Source: a filamentous cyanobacterium CCP2
Lineage (GTDB): Bacteria; Cyanobacteriota; Cyanobacteriia; Elainellales; Elainellaceae
NCBI GenBank assembly: GCA_003003615.1
Contig: PVWD01000027.1
Span: 1 to 37,632 of the forward strand
Length of the DNA: 37,632 nucleotides
Reading direction: 5' to 3'
This document shows positions 6,865-15,424 of this stretch, piece after piece. A program made the translations under genes and the position numbers. The notes under the pieces are model-generated. The model was not told the DNA's origin and did not search any database. It saw only the letters and a list, made by a program, of their open reading frames with translations. Within the stretch, counting starts at the first letter, position 1. Every line of letters begins with the position of its first letter.

Positions 6865-9627
6865 TTAGACTTCTCGCTGCACAAAAATAATATTTTCAGT
6901 CACCTTTTCAAAGGTGTCATCGTGGCTAATCACGAACAGTTGACGGAAGGTTTTAATGTTAGAAATTGCCTCGGCTAAACTTTCTCGACGCGGGCGATCC
7001 ATGTTGGTGGTGGGTTCGTCAAAAAAGGCAATGTCAATATCTGCCAAGACGCGCAGGAGGGCAAGGCGAACCGCCAAAGCAGCACACATTTGTTCCCCTC
7101 CAGAAAGATTAATGAAACGGCGATCGTGGGCCCCTTCTTGCACCAGAATTTCGTAGTCGCGTGTCCACTTTAAAGCAACATTTGACCGATTCAACAATTC
7201 GCGAAAGAGACGATCGGCTTCTCGTGAAATGGTTTGAACATAGCGTTCGGTGATGCGTGGCCCAGCTTCTTTATAGGCTTTACGAGCAAAGGTAATGAAC
7301 TTTTGCACTTGCTTTTTGTGACTTAGCTCTTGTTTGGCTTGATTACACTTTTCAGCCGTCCCTTGCAAACTCAGCAAACGACGATCGAGTTCATCTAACA
7401 GCTTGCGCTGCTGGGGTAAGCCGCCTTGAATTTGGTCTGCTTGGCTGCGGGCGGCAGTGTAGGCAGTTTCAATTTGCTGAAGGTGCTGAGGATCAAAGGT
7501 TTGACTGAGTTGGTCGTAGTCCGTTTGAGCGGTGTGGCGATCGGTTTTTAGTTGCTGAAGGTGTTCGATCGCAGACTGCATTTCTGCCTGTAGTTGGGGA
7601 AGTTGGTTCGCATCATTCTGGTGTTGCAGATAAGTCAGGTAGCCTGCTTGCTGGGATTGCAGCAGTTCTTTTTGGTATTCAATTTGTTCGTCTAGCTCGG
7701 CGAATTGATCCAATTGAGTGTCTAAGTTGCCGATCGTAGTTTGGATTGTGGTGTACTGACTGCTGAGGGCCAAGTGTTGAGTATTGAGGGTGGATTGCTG
7801 ATGGAGTTCACGTTTCAAAAGCTGGGCCCGGCCGCGGGGGTCGCTAAGCTGTTTGAGTTCGGCTAGAACCTGCTGTCGTTGCTGCTGCCAATTGGATTCT
7901 GCATCCAGGAAATCTTGAAGTTGGCTGAGGCGGATTTGCAGTTGGGCAATTTCTTCACGGAAATGGGAATGCTGAGATTGCTTTGCTTCCAGCGTTGCAA
8001 GTTCTGCCCGTTGGTGATAAGCCGTTTCTAACTGGGATTTGATCTGCCGCAATTGCTGTTGCAGCTTGGGCACAGAAACTTGCTCAGACAAATCTGCCAG
8101 AATCCGCCAGAGGGTATTCAGCAAATCCGTATTGAGGTCAACGCCAGCCTGAATGGCAGTTAATGCAGATTCAACAGAATCAGTTGCTAAAAGCGGTACG
8201 AATTGCTGCATTTCTCGTAGCGTTACTAATGCGGTGTCTGCATTAAGCTGATGTCGATCGCGCTTTTCTTCACCCTCTGCGACTAATTGGCGGAGTTCTG
8301 CTTCAAACTGCTTTGCAGCTTCCACACGGCTCAGTTTTTCCTGAAGCCGATCGCGCTTTTGCTCCAGATCAGAAATTTGGTTCACTGTGGCTTGGAATGC
8401 CTGGATGCGCTCAATTTCCTCGACTAGAGCAGCTTTTTGGCTTTGAAGTTTGGCAAATTGGCGGGAGAGATTTTGCTGTTCTGATTTGCAACTCTGGATT
8501 TGGTTAAGGTGTTCAACGATCGTAATTTGCTGCTGTTCCAGGTCTTCCTGGCGTTGAATAGCAGGTTGAAGCTGAGTAATTTCGGCAGAAGCATTAGAGA
8601 GCGAATCGAGCTTGAAACGGAGGCGAGCAAGTTCTGTTTGCTGTTCAGAAATTACTCTGAGATGAGTCTCTCTTTGCTTCAGCAACGCTTGTCGCTGTTT
8701 CGCTTTTTGATCAAGTTGGCTTAGGGTAGTTTGGGTTTTTAAGTAGGTTTGATAATGAGTCTGGTGAGCTTCGCAAATTTGTACAGATTGCTGTGCCCGC
8801 TGCATTGCCTGATTGAGTAAGGCGATCGTCTGTTGTTTTCCCTCAATCTGGGTGGAAAGGTGCTGAATTTGGGCGGAAAGGTGCTGCACCTGTTTGGCTT
8901 GGGCGGTGAGTTGCTCTTTTTGAGTTTGCAGTTGGGTGAGTTGGGTTTGCAGTTGGGCAAGGGTCGTTTCTGCCTGGGCTATTTCCTGGCTGAGGAACTG
9001 CCGCTTTTGCTGGAGGGGTTCTTGCTCTTGCAGAATTTCCTCATACTGGACGATCGTCCGTTCCAAGCTTTCTACTTGGGCTTTAGCATATTTTTCCAAC
9101 GACAGCATTTGCTGATTAGTTTGGCGATATTCTTCAACTTTAAGGATGCTGTCAAAAATTCTCTTGCGATGTTCGGGGGCCTGCAAAAAGTCAGCGGTGA
9201 ATGTCCCCTGAGGAACGCCGATCGTATTAGCAAATAGCCGCCCTAAATCAGTTCCTGGGGCCACGCCCAAATGTTGCCGCAGCCAAGGCATAATTTCATC
9301 ATCAATCCGCTTATAATCCAGGTTTTCACCTAACTGCGGATCAAAAATGGTATACCCTGATGTCGTACAGCGTTTCACAACATAAGTCCGACCGTCTCGC
9401 TTTGAGACAAACTCTACAATCACCTGGGCATTACTCATGCCATTCCGGATTAGATCCTCTAGCTTATACGCTCCCCGGTAATTAAACAGTGTCCAAGCGA
9501 TCGCCTCTAAGATGCTGGTTTTGCCTGCCCCATTCTCACCACAAATGGCATTTGTGCCGGGCTGAAACCGAAAGGCCCGATCGCTATGGGATTTAAAGTT
9601 TTTCAGCGTGACCGAGAGGATTTCCAT
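6865..9627 (-). CDS. SbcC/Rad50-like SMC-family ATPase
   Basis: A 920-residue ABC-type ATPase of DNA repair/recombination type. The start is set at the ATG at 9627 (MEILSVTLKNFKSH), the normal N-terminus of the family; the frame extends 18 bp upstream only through a TTG. Walker A is GENGAGKTS (about 30-38), the ABC signature LSGGEQ is at about 841, Walker B ADIDIAFFDEP at about 861-871 and the H-loop His in SHDD at about 902. Residues about 180-800 are Gln- and Leu-rich coiled coil. No CxxC zinc-hook motif appears in the coiled coil, unlike canonical Rad50/SbcC. No SbcD nuclease lies nearby. It probably acts in DNA end processing with a nuclease encoded elsewhere. Confidence 0.85.
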   Translation of the reverse strand: MEILSVTLKNFKSHSDRAFRFQPGTNAICGENGAGKTSILEAIAWTLFNYRGAYKLEDLIRNGMSNAQVIVEFVSKRDGRTYVVKRCTTSGYTIFDPQLGENLDYKRIDDEIMPWLRQHLGVAPGTDLGRLFANTIGVPQGTFTADFLQAPEHRKRIFDSILKVEEYRQTNQQMLSLEKYAKAQVESLERTIVQYEEILQEQEPLQQKRQFLSQEIAQAETTLAQLQTQLTQLQTQKEQLTAQAKQVQHLSAQIQHLSTQIEGKQQTIALLNQAMQRAQQSVQICEAHQTHYQTYLKTQTTLSQLDQKAKQRQALLKQRETHLRVISEQQTELARLRFKLDSLSNASAEITQLQPAIQRQEDLEQQQITIVEHLNQIQSCKSEQQNLSRQFAKLQSQKAALVEEIERIQAFQATVNQISDLEQKRDRLQEKLSRVEAAKQFEAELRQLVAEGEEKRDRHQLNADTALVTLREMQQFVPLLATDSVESALTAIQAGVDLNTDLLNTLWRILADLSEQVSVPKLQQQLRQIKSQLETAYHQRAELATLEAKQSQHSHFREEIAQLQIRLSQLQDFLDAESNWQQQRQQVLAELKQLSDPRGRAQLLKRELHQQSTLNTQHLALSSQYTTIQTTIGNLDTQLDQFAELDEQIEYQKELLQSQQAGYLTYLQHQNDANQLPQLQAEMQSAIEHLQQLKTDRHTAQTDYDQLSQTFDPQHLQQIETAYTAARSQADQIQGGLPQQRKLLDELDRRLLSLQGTAEKCNQAKQELSHKKQVQKFITFARKAYKEAGPRITERYVQTISREADRLFRELLNRSNVALKWTRDYEILVQEGAHDRRFINLSGGEQMCAALAVRLALLRVLADIDIAFFDEPTTNMDRPRRESLAEAISNIKTFRQLFVISHDDTFEKVTENIIFVQREV

Positions 9628-10153
9628 AAAACAGGCAGCGCGCAACTGGTTCTAAAATAGAACATCTGCACCATTATGGCTCACTCAGAGGAATTCTCAC
9701 CACAATTTTTTACCATCCCCAGTCAACAGCACTTAGACTTTCCCTCTACCTTGTCAAATCAGCCGCAATCCTATTCAGTTTACAGTACGAAGATATCAGG
9801 TGATTTTTATCACTAAGAAATTCAATTAAAACCGAGTTTTGGCGGTTTCATTATTACTTAACTTAAAATAAAGTTACCCTATTGATTACATGGATACGCT
9901 TCGCCACCATCCAAGGCATAGCTCAAAGCCGTCTGGTTTAGATTTGTAAAAGGCCCAACATTTTAGATTTTCAAAAAGGCTAAAAGAGCAAATAATATGC
10001 CCATTGCCAGCTCATTTCCGACTCCCTAACCTCCATCCTTTTTAGACATTGAGAGAACTGCAAACCGAGCAAAACATCCTTAAAATTTCTACTCACTTTG
10101 ATGGCAACGATTGCATTGAATATCGGTTGTGTATCTAATTAGTAGAGTCCATT
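9628..10153. other. Intergenic region between divergent genes
   Basis: About 525 AT-rich bp between the SbcC-like gene (minus) and a small membrane protein gene (plus). It should hold both promoters. I see no gene, strong hairpin or repeat beyond a weak 6-bp inverted repeat near 9828. Confidence 0.4.
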
Positions 10154-10693
10154 ATGATACAGATTTTGGAACATAATCAGCAAGTTCTAACTCTGAGAGC
10201 GCGACCGATTGGAACTTGGATATATGCTGCGATTTTTTTACCCTTGTACTCGGTTGGTGCTGTTTTATGGATATATGTAGTGATAGCATCTATTTTTACA
10301 GGCGGCTTTAATCTTTGGTTAATATTCCTTTTAGGATTGATGGCAATGGGATGGGGTTTTATGTTTGCTGATATGTGGGTACGTACTCAAGTGACAGTTT
10401 GTAGCTTTAACAAAACCCTCGGTGTGGCAACCTTTACCTTTCATGGTATCCGAACCAAAACGATTACATTGCCACTCAATGATATTTTTCTGGTTGGGGT
10501 TGAAACCTGTGAAGGTACCGTTTATAGGCGAACTGTTACTCAGTCTCGACCTTACATACAGGCGCAAGGTGGCAAAGTAATTCCCTTGTCTGCTAATTAC
10601 ATCGGTTCCCGTAAATCAGTCGAGATCGAGGGACTTGTTCAAGCTTTTTTAGACCGAAGTAAGGGCAGGTTTAGCAAATCCCCGATCGCCTGA
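10154..10693 (+). CDS. Small membrane protein of unknown function
   Basis: A 179-residue protein, not recognised beyond its topology. Residues about 22-50 (TWIYAAIFLPLYSVGAVLWI and onward) and 52-75 (LWLIFLLGLMAMGWGFMFAD) are two TM helices. The C-terminal 100 residues look like a beta-rich soluble domain (VTVCSFNKTLGVATFTF, TKTITLPLNDIFLVGVET), similar in layout to two-TM bacterial PH-like proteins. It stands alone, with no co-oriented close neighbour, and has no clear ribosome site. Confidence 0.65.
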   Translation: MIQILEHNQQVLTLRARPIGTWIYAAIFLPLYSVGAVLWIYVVIASIFTGGFNLWLIFLLGLMAMGWGFMFADMWVRTQVTVCSFNKTLGVATFTFHGIRTKTITLPLNDIFLVGVETCEGTVYRRTVTQSRPYIQAQGGKVIPLSANYIGSRKSVEIEGLVQAFLDRSKGRFSKSPIA

Positions 10694-10698
10694 TAGTC

Positions 10699-10724
10699 AG
10701 CGTTTCGGCAACACCAACCCCTAC
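10699..10724. repeat. Dispersed repeat B, copy 1
   Basis: A 26-bp stretch containing CCAACCCCTAC, matching 21797-21822 in the same orientation with five differences. It lies just after a gene end in both cases. Confidence 0.5.
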
Positions 10725-10756
10725 GCTTGAAACCCAACTTCAACAGGACTTGTCTT

Positions 10757-11122
10757 TCACTCAACCTGCGTCAACTCAATTACATTGCTGTCTGGATCTT
10801 GGGTAAATAAAGCAGCACGTCCAGAAGCACTGAGTTGAATGGGACATTGATGGGCTGTGAGATGGGCCTTAGCAGCTTCCAAATCGGCAACACCAAGGGC
10901 TAAATGGGGATTGCGCCCCCACTTTTGAGGGTTTTGTAGTGAACTGGAAAAAGCGGTGTCTACAATCAAATGCACCTGAATGTCCCCTAGCTGATACCAG
11001 ATCCCTGGATATTTGAGCGGACGATCGACCTTTTCTAGCCCCAAGACAGTGCCATAGAAGTGCATCGAGCGATCGAGGTCAGCAACTAAAATTGCGGTGT
11101 GAAGATACTGAGTAATTTGCAT
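10757..11122 (-). CDS. VOC (glyoxalase/bleomycin-resistance superfamily) protein
   Basis: A metal-dependent enzyme or binding protein of the vicinal oxygen chelate fold. From the chosen ATG it is 121 residues: MQITQYLHTAILVADLDRS, then FYGTVLGLEKV, and a second module with HLALGVADLEAAKAHL and NVIELTQ. Candidate metal ligands are the His in LHTAIL, His in QVHLIV, His in PHLALG and Glu in VIEL. The frame extends upstream to an ATG at 11152 that directly abuts the stop of the phosphatase gene; I prefer the inner start because the family fold begins there. The two genes are likely cotranscribed. The substrate cannot be predicted. Confidence 0.8.
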   Translation of the reverse strand: MQITQYLHTAILVADLDRSMHFYGTVLGLEKVDRPLKYPGIWYQLGDIQVHLIVDTAFSSSLQNPQKWGRNPHLALGVADLEAAKAHLTAHQCPIQLSASGRAALFTQDPDSNVIELTQVE

Positions 11123-11152
11123 GGTAAAACAAACTGATTGTAGCCCAACCAT

Positions 11153-12031
11153 CTAATTGATCATAACCTGCTCCTGCTCTGCCCTAATCGCTTCCAGCAA
11201 ATCCTGGTGGACGGTTGGAGAGGCAGCAATGATTAGACCAGGACGGTGATAGTTTTCACACTCGTGTAACGGCGGCAGCGGGCTACCATCGTGAATGGTG
11301 GCAATCCCTCCCGCTTCTCTTGCCAAAAATGCCAACGCTGAACCATCAATAAATTGTCCCTTGCGAATCACGACACCATCTAGTTCTCCAGTGAGAATGC
11401 CGTTGACACTGGGGATCTGCACGGTTTTGGAATAGGACGTAGCTGCATGAATCACCGTATAGCGATCGGTTAATTGCGGGATCAATGCCTGCATCTGCCA
11501 TCCCAGGAAAATGGTTGAGCTAGACGGCTGAATTCGTAAGGGTTGGCAATCTTCCAGGGAGTCTTCTAGCCTACCTTGCCAGCAGCCCTGACCACGCAAC
11601 GCATAATAATACGTCTGTTGAGCAGGGGTAATGGCAAGCACCGCTTCAAAATCATCCCGATTCAGCACGCTGAGAATAATTTGATAATTAGAATGCCCAT
11701 CTAAGTAAAACTGCGTACCATCGATCGGGTCAAGCGTCACCAGATAATCATCCTGCTCCCCTAAATCGATCGCCCGAAAGTATTTTGTATTGTACGATCG
11801 GGCATATTCTTCACCATAAAATCGGATGTTTGGAAACAAACCCAGCAAAGCCACCTCTACAAACGTTTGGACTGAGAGATCAGCATCACTGAGAGCTGCG
11901 CCAAAGAAATTATCGGCTTCTTTGTCAGGACGGGCGGAAATATGAGGTTGAATATGCTGGGCATAGGCAGCAGCAACCCGCAAATGGGGAAGCAAGGATT
12001 CCAAAATCAAGCGCGGTGTCGGGTGTGGCAT
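11153..12031 (-). CDS. Inositol monophosphatase-family phosphatase
   Basis: A Mg-dependent, Li-sensitive-type phosphatase fold. The metal-site motifs are visible: GEEYA (first Glu) and LDPIDGT (Asp-Pro-Ile-Asp), plus the later Asp in FIDGSALAFLAREAGG, replacing the usual WD-x-AAG motif. I set the start at MPHPTPRLILESLL because the first helix follows directly; in-frame ATGs at 12067 and 12097 would add 12 or 22 residues. The substrate could be inositol phosphate, 3',5'-bisphosphonucleotide or a sugar phosphate; the variant second motif argues against a standard SuhB. It is followed at once by the VOC gene. Confidence 0.8.
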   Translation of the reverse strand: MPHPTPRLILESLLPHLRVAAAYAQHIQPHISARPDKEADNFFGAALSDADLSVQTFVEVALLGLFPNIRFYGEEYARSYNTKYFRAIDLGEQDDYLVTLDPIDGTQFYLDGHSNYQIILSVLNRDDFEAVLAITPAQQTYYYALRGQGCWQGRLEDSLEDCQPLRIQPSSSTIFLGWQMQALIPQLTDRYTVIHAATSYSKTVQIPSVNGILTGELDGVVIRKGQFIDGSALAFLAREAGGIATIHDGSPLPPLHECENYHRPGLIIAASPTVHQDLLEAIRAEQEQVMIN

Positions 12032-12200
12032 GGATTCAGGGGATGGGAAAGACGGCAAAAGCAGCATACCGTACCCAGCATAATCGCGAAAGCACAAACG
12101 AGCTAGCCCACTTGGAGGAAGAAATCAGTCCTTCTACCGACCTACGCTAGGGCACAATGGAATACGGTAAAAAAGATAGTTAGCACTTTAAGGCTCTGGA

Positions 12201-13550
12201 ATGACAAATCAAGTATATGACGTTGTAATTGTTGGCGGTGGTGTGGCAGGTTCCGCCTTACTTTATGCATTGGCAGCTTTTACAGACTTAAAGCGAATTG
12301 CGCTTGTCGAGAAGTATTCGCAGGTGGCATCGGTCAATTCAAGAGCGACGAACAACAGCCAGACGATCCACTGTGGCGATATTGAAACCAACTATTCCTT
12401 AGAAAAAGCCCTCAAGGTGCGGCGATCGGCTGAAATGCTGGTGCGCTACGCCGAACAGCTTCCCCCTGTGCAACGCGATCAAATCATTCATCGCTTTGAC
12501 AAAATGGTGCTGGGCGTGGGGGCAGAAGAATGCAAAATTTTGCGGCAGCGATACGAAACCTTTCAGCCGCATTTTCCTCAGATGCAACTGCTGGAAAAAG
12601 ACCAGATTGCCCAGATAGAACCCAATGTGGTTAAGGTAGATGGACACGATCGCCCGGAAGAGTTAGTGGCATTATCCATTTTGGGAGACTATACCGCGAT
12701 TAACTACGGTACGCTGTCTCAATCGTTTGTGGAACAGGCACAATCGGCTTCTGGAAAAACCGTTGACCTGAAATTGGGGCAGGCAGTACAGGCGATCGAT
12801 CCAGTGGGAGCGAATTATCGTGTCACAACGGCGAACGAATCTTTGACAGCAAAGTTTGTTGTGGTTTCAGCAGGAGGACACAGCCTGTTGTTTGCTCATC
12901 GGATGGGCATTGGTCTGAACTATTCCTGCCTGCCCGTTGCTGGAAATTTCTACTTTACGCCCCAAGTGCTGAACGGTAAAGTGTACACGGTTCAGAATGA
13001 TAAATTACCGTTTGCTGCAATTCATGGCGATCCAGATATCACTGCACCAGGGAAAACGCGCTTCGGCCCAACGGCTCTTCCTCTACCTTTGTTGGAGCGG
13101 AATAACCTTAAAACGGTGATCGATTATCTGGAAGTGTTGAAGCTCGATCGCACTGTTACGGGTGTGCTGTGGGATCTATTCAAAGTCTCCGACATTCGCA
13201 ACTATATTTTCAAAAACATGGCGTTTGAAGTGCCCTTACTTGATCGCCGTTTGTTTTTGAAGGATGCCCGTAAAATCGTTCCCTCTTTGCAACTGGCAGA
13301 TCTGGAATTTGCTCAAGGGGTGGGCGGTGTGCGTCCTCAACTCATCGATCGCACGGAGCGCAAACTGATTCTAGGACAGGCAGAAATTGACCCTGGAAAT
13401 GGGCTTTGTTTCAATATCACGCCTTCTCCCGGTGCCACGACTTGTTTAGGCAATGCCGAAAAAGATGTCCTGCGGATTCAGCAACATTTGGGCTGTGCGT
13501 TCGATCGGTCTTGGTTTGACGGAGAGCGGGTTTTGGTGCCGCAGCGTTAA
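12201..13550 (+). CDS. mqo: FAD-dependent oxidoreductase, malate:quinone oxidoreductase type
   Basis: A 449-residue flavoprotein. The N-terminal Rossmann motif VVIVGGGVAGSALLYAL binds FAD, followed by NSRATNNSQTIHCGDIETNY, and the C-terminal ITPSPGATTCLGNA matches the SPGAS/T motif near the end of Mqo enzymes. Mqo oxidises malate to oxaloacetate at the membrane and passes electrons to quinone. The length is somewhat below the usual ~490 residues of bacterial Mqo, and other 2-hydroxyacid oxidases share the fold, so the substrate is probable rather than certain. The gene ends with a 4-bp overlap of a convergent small gene. Confidence 0.78.
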   Translation: MTNQVYDVVIVGGGVAGSALLYALAAFTDLKRIALVEKYSQVASVNSRATNNSQTIHCGDIETNYSLEKALKVRRSAEMLVRYAEQLPPVQRDQIIHRFDKMVLGVGAEECKILRQRYETFQPHFPQMQLLEKDQIAQIEPNVVKVDGHDRPEELVALSILGDYTAINYGTLSQSFVEQAQSASGKTVDLKLGQAVQAIDPVGANYRVTTANESLTAKFVVVSAGGHSLLFAHRMGIGLNYSCLPVAGNFYFTPQVLNGKVYTVQNDKLPFAAIHGDPDITAPGKTRFGPTALPLPLLERNNLKTVIDYLEVLKLDRTVTGVLWDLFKVSDIRNYIFKNMAFEVPLLDRRLFLKDARKIVPSLQLADLEFAQGVGGVRPQLIDRTERKLILGQAEIDPGNGLCFNITPSPGATTCLGNAEKDVLRIQQHLGCAFDRSWFDGERVLVPQR

Positions 13551-13729
13551 CTCAGGGATACCTCCATCTCAAAGACGATCGTATATTCTGCATGGGGCTG
13601 AAGGCGTTTTAGCACTCGCAGATAGTTATCGGCTTCGCTGCGATGACGGAAGCGATCGACGGTGAGGCGTTGGCAGTTGGGTAGAAGCTGGTAAATCACC
13701 CAGGGACGCAGGGAATCTTGGTAGCTCAT
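13547..13729 (-). CDS. Conserved small cyanobacterial protein
   Basis: A 60-residue soluble protein starting MSYQDSLRPWVIYQLLPNCQ, with a compact alpha/beta pattern ending AEYTIVFEMEVSLS. The frame runs 30 bp further upstream to another ATG (13759), but the inner ATG fits the conserved start of this small cyanobacterial family as I recall it. Its stop overlaps the end of the flavoprotein gene on the other strand by 4 bp. No function is known. Confidence 0.6.
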   Translation of the reverse strand: MSYQDSLRPWVIYQLLPNCQRLTVDRFRHRSEADNYLRVLKRLQPHAEYTIVFEMEVSLS

Positions 13730-13827
13730 AGATGATTGTGAGTCAATAAAATGAGACACTGAAGGCAGGGCGATCGAACAGCCAGATGGCGTTCTGGTTG
13801 TTTGCCCTTTGTAATGGTGTCTAACAT

Positions 13828-13884
13828 GAACTTTACTTCATGATCTTCCAAGAGTCAAGAAGTAAAGTTCATGAACTTTACTTC
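13828..13884. promoter_or_regulatory. Perfect palindrome plus extra half-site, probable XRE operator
   Basis: GAAGTAAAGTTC (13859-13870) and GAACTTTACTTC (13873-13884) form a perfect 26-bp palindrome around AT. A third exact copy of GAACTTTACTTC lies at 13828-13839, 45 bp upstream in the same orientation. The palindrome ends 3 bp before the likely ATG of the XRE gene, which suggests autorepression. Confidence 0.7.
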
Positions 13885-13887
13885 AAA

Positions 13888-14133
13888 ATGACTAACGAAA
13901 CTGGAAGCCAGAACAAAGCGAATTTGCGACAACTTAGGGAAAATGCGGGCTTAACTTTAGCTGAACTGAGTAGACAAGTTGGGGTTTCTGACCGCAATAT
14001 TTGGGATTGGGAGAAGGGAATCTCTATCCCTAGACTCGATCGCGCTGTTGCTTTGGCTAGAGCGTTGAATGTTTCTTTGAAGGAAATATGTCGCGCAATG
14101 GGAATTGAGGTTGAGGATTTGCCGAGCGATTGA
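13888..14133 (+). CDS. XRE-family helix-turn-helix regulator
   Basis: An 81-residue DNA-binding protein made of a single HTH_3/Cro-C1 domain (LRQLRENAGLTLAELSRQVG, VSDRNIWDWEKG, RLDRAVALARALNVSLKEI). The start MTNETGSQNKAN at 13888 is chosen because the frame upstream runs through the palindrome; an in-frame ATG at 13840 would add 16 residues. Neither start has a ribosome site, so translation may be leaderless. The size and lone HTH suggest a repressor of its own promoter or of the adjacent defence-like genes on the other strand. Confidence 0.85.
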   Translation: MTNETGSQNKANLRQLRENAGLTLAELSRQVGVSDRNIWDWEKGISIPRLDRAVALARALNVSLKEICRAMGIEVEDLPSD

Positions 14134-14389
14134 ATGTGTTCTCTGAAATGAAAATCGACTCTATCCTCCCATCACCCGCAGATGAATCGCGGGCTATCTG
14201 AGAAAGCCCACTGAAGCTGGACTGGGGCGATCGCCAGATAAAGAAGGAATTCAACCCATTTATGGGAGTGAAGCATTTAATCGGGTAATCCGTAGCGCAG
14301 GCATCTTGCCTGCCAGTGAGCCGATCGCAGTTACCGAGATGAATCGAATGGGTCTTTGTCCTTTACAGGTGCGCTAATTAATATTCATG
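14134..14389. other. Intergenic region downstream of the XRE gene
   Basis: No recognised gene. It contains a small hairpin (GGGCT/AGCCC near 14187) without a T-run and dispersed repeat A at 14290-14316. A short plus frame through this stretch matches nothing I know. Confidence 0.4.
14290..14316. repeat. Dispersed palindromic repeat A, copy 1
   Basis: A 27-bp sequence with the palindromic core GCAGGCATCTTGCCTGC. It is an exact inverted copy of 33226-33252. Confidence 0.8.
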
Positions 14390-15049
14390 TCATTTGCTAT
14401 GGTTTTGGTGATCGGGAAGTTGTTTGCGGTTTCGATCGTAGATTTCATAGAGCCGTTTGCAAACTTCGATCGGAATGCCTAATACTGGAGCGACGATTTT
14501 GACGGCTTCTATACCGCCTGCAAACATGACGCTAAATACGTCAACCCATCTGCGCCATTTCTGTGGATTGGTTTGCTGCATGGTTGCTAAACCGCTGTCA
14601 ACAATGCCCAGAATCTCAACATCGGAAGCTTGAGGATGACGGCTGCGAATATCCTGGAGCAATTCAGAAACGTTTCGGGTAGCTTCGGCTTGTTTGGGAT
14701 CAGGGAAGTGCTCTGATGAATGGATCACCTGATCCCCTTCAACATTTCCGGCGGCTCCATAAACGGGAGCATGGAAGTTCATCTGGACTTTAGGAGGATC
14801 TGACATTGTGTGAGAGGATGAATTGGGGCGATCGTGGGTAATCGGTTTATCAATATCTGCGCGAGTGAGGGTTAGAAGGGCTGTGGTGTCGCCTTCAGGA
14901 TTCACAAACTCCACTTCAAATGCCGCCCCATCTGAGTAACAGTGAACGACTGCGCCCTTTTCTCCCTGCTTGAGATGATCTTCGGGAATATCGTGAGCCA
15001 GAACGACTGTATCAAGCTCTTGAATAGGGGCATCAAGCTTTTGGTTCAT
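14390..15049 (-). CDS. DUF4926 domain fused to a C-terminal domain found near cyanobacterial NACHT genes
   Basis: A 219-residue protein. Residues 1 to about 67 (LDTVVLAHDIPEDHLKQGEK to LTLTRADI) match DUF4926, normally a free-standing small protein of about 70 residues. After a polar linker, an internal Met at 82 begins MSDPPKVQMNFHAPVYGAAG, which resembles the start of another small cyanobacterial family often seen beside NACHT or pentapeptide proteins. The C-terminal part has a helical stretch (VFSVMFAGGIEAVKIVAPVL) but no obvious catalytic residues. The internal ATG has no ribosome site, which supports one fused product. The start overlaps the DUF6883 stop by 17 bp, so the genes are probably translationally coupled. 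Function is unknown. Confidence 0.65.
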   Translation of the reverse strand: MNQKLDAPIQELDTVVLAHDIPEDHLKQGEKGAVVHCYSDGAAFEVEFVNPEGDTTALLTLTRADIDKPITHDRPNSSSHTMSDPPKVQMNFHAPVYGAAGNVEGDQVIHSSEHFPDPKQAEATRNVSELLQDIRSRHPQASDVEILGIVDSGLATMQQTNPQKWRRWVDVFSVMFAGGIEAVKIVAPVLGIPIEVCKRLYEIYDRNRKQLPDHQNHSK

Positions 15050-15404
15050 CAGGGATTTCCTCCTGAGCAGGTTTTAGGGGACGGGCAGTAACAAAGCGTG
15101 GTTCGGTTTGTCCGGCATCAACAATCCAAACGGTACGAAGCTGTAAGGATTTTCCTCGTGGGGTGTGGATCGTACCATCAATGACATATTTGATGCCGTG
15201 AGGGGTGGCGATCGTCTCTTGTACCTCCTGAGTTTGGGTGATTTGCAACAGTTCTTGCTCTAGCATAGCGACGTTTTCCTCATTGAAGCCGAAAGCTCAT
15301 AGCAGTTTAGCTTTGGAACGTCCTACGTCATGCGTCTCGGATAGCAAGTATCCAGTCAGTTTTTGGGGTTGAATGTAAGCCTGCTCCCAGTTGGGAAGTT
15401 TCAA
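15033..15404 (-). pseudogene. DUF6883 gene interrupted by an in-frame TGA
   Basis: From the ATG at 15266 a 77-residue frame encodes the C-terminal part of DUF6883 (TPHGIKYVIDGTIHTP, RTVWIVDAG, PRFVTARP). Reading upstream in the same frame, the missing N-terminal part continues past a TGA at 15297-15299: LPNWEQAYIQPQKLTGYLL, then THDVGRSKAKLL, stop, AFGFNEENVAMLEQELL. A likely original start is the TTG at 15402-15404 (LKLPNW). The gene is therefore probably a nonsense pseudogene, unless the ATG at 15266, which has a weak GAGGA ahead of it, makes a short product. It lies between the NACHT gene and the DUF4926 gene and overlaps the latter. Confidence 0.75.
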
Positions 15405-15424
15405 GTCAGCAAGTCTCCCTTCTT

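Noticed and set aside
9821-9850. AAACCG/CGGTTT inverted repeat as a terminator
   Set aside because: It lies between two divergent gene starts, where no transcript should end, and has no T-run.
14134-14389. Short plus-strand frame and hairpin that could be a transposon end or gene remnant
   Set aside because: The hairpin lacks a T-run, the frame is short and passes through a dispersed repeat, and no transposase fragment could be recognised.
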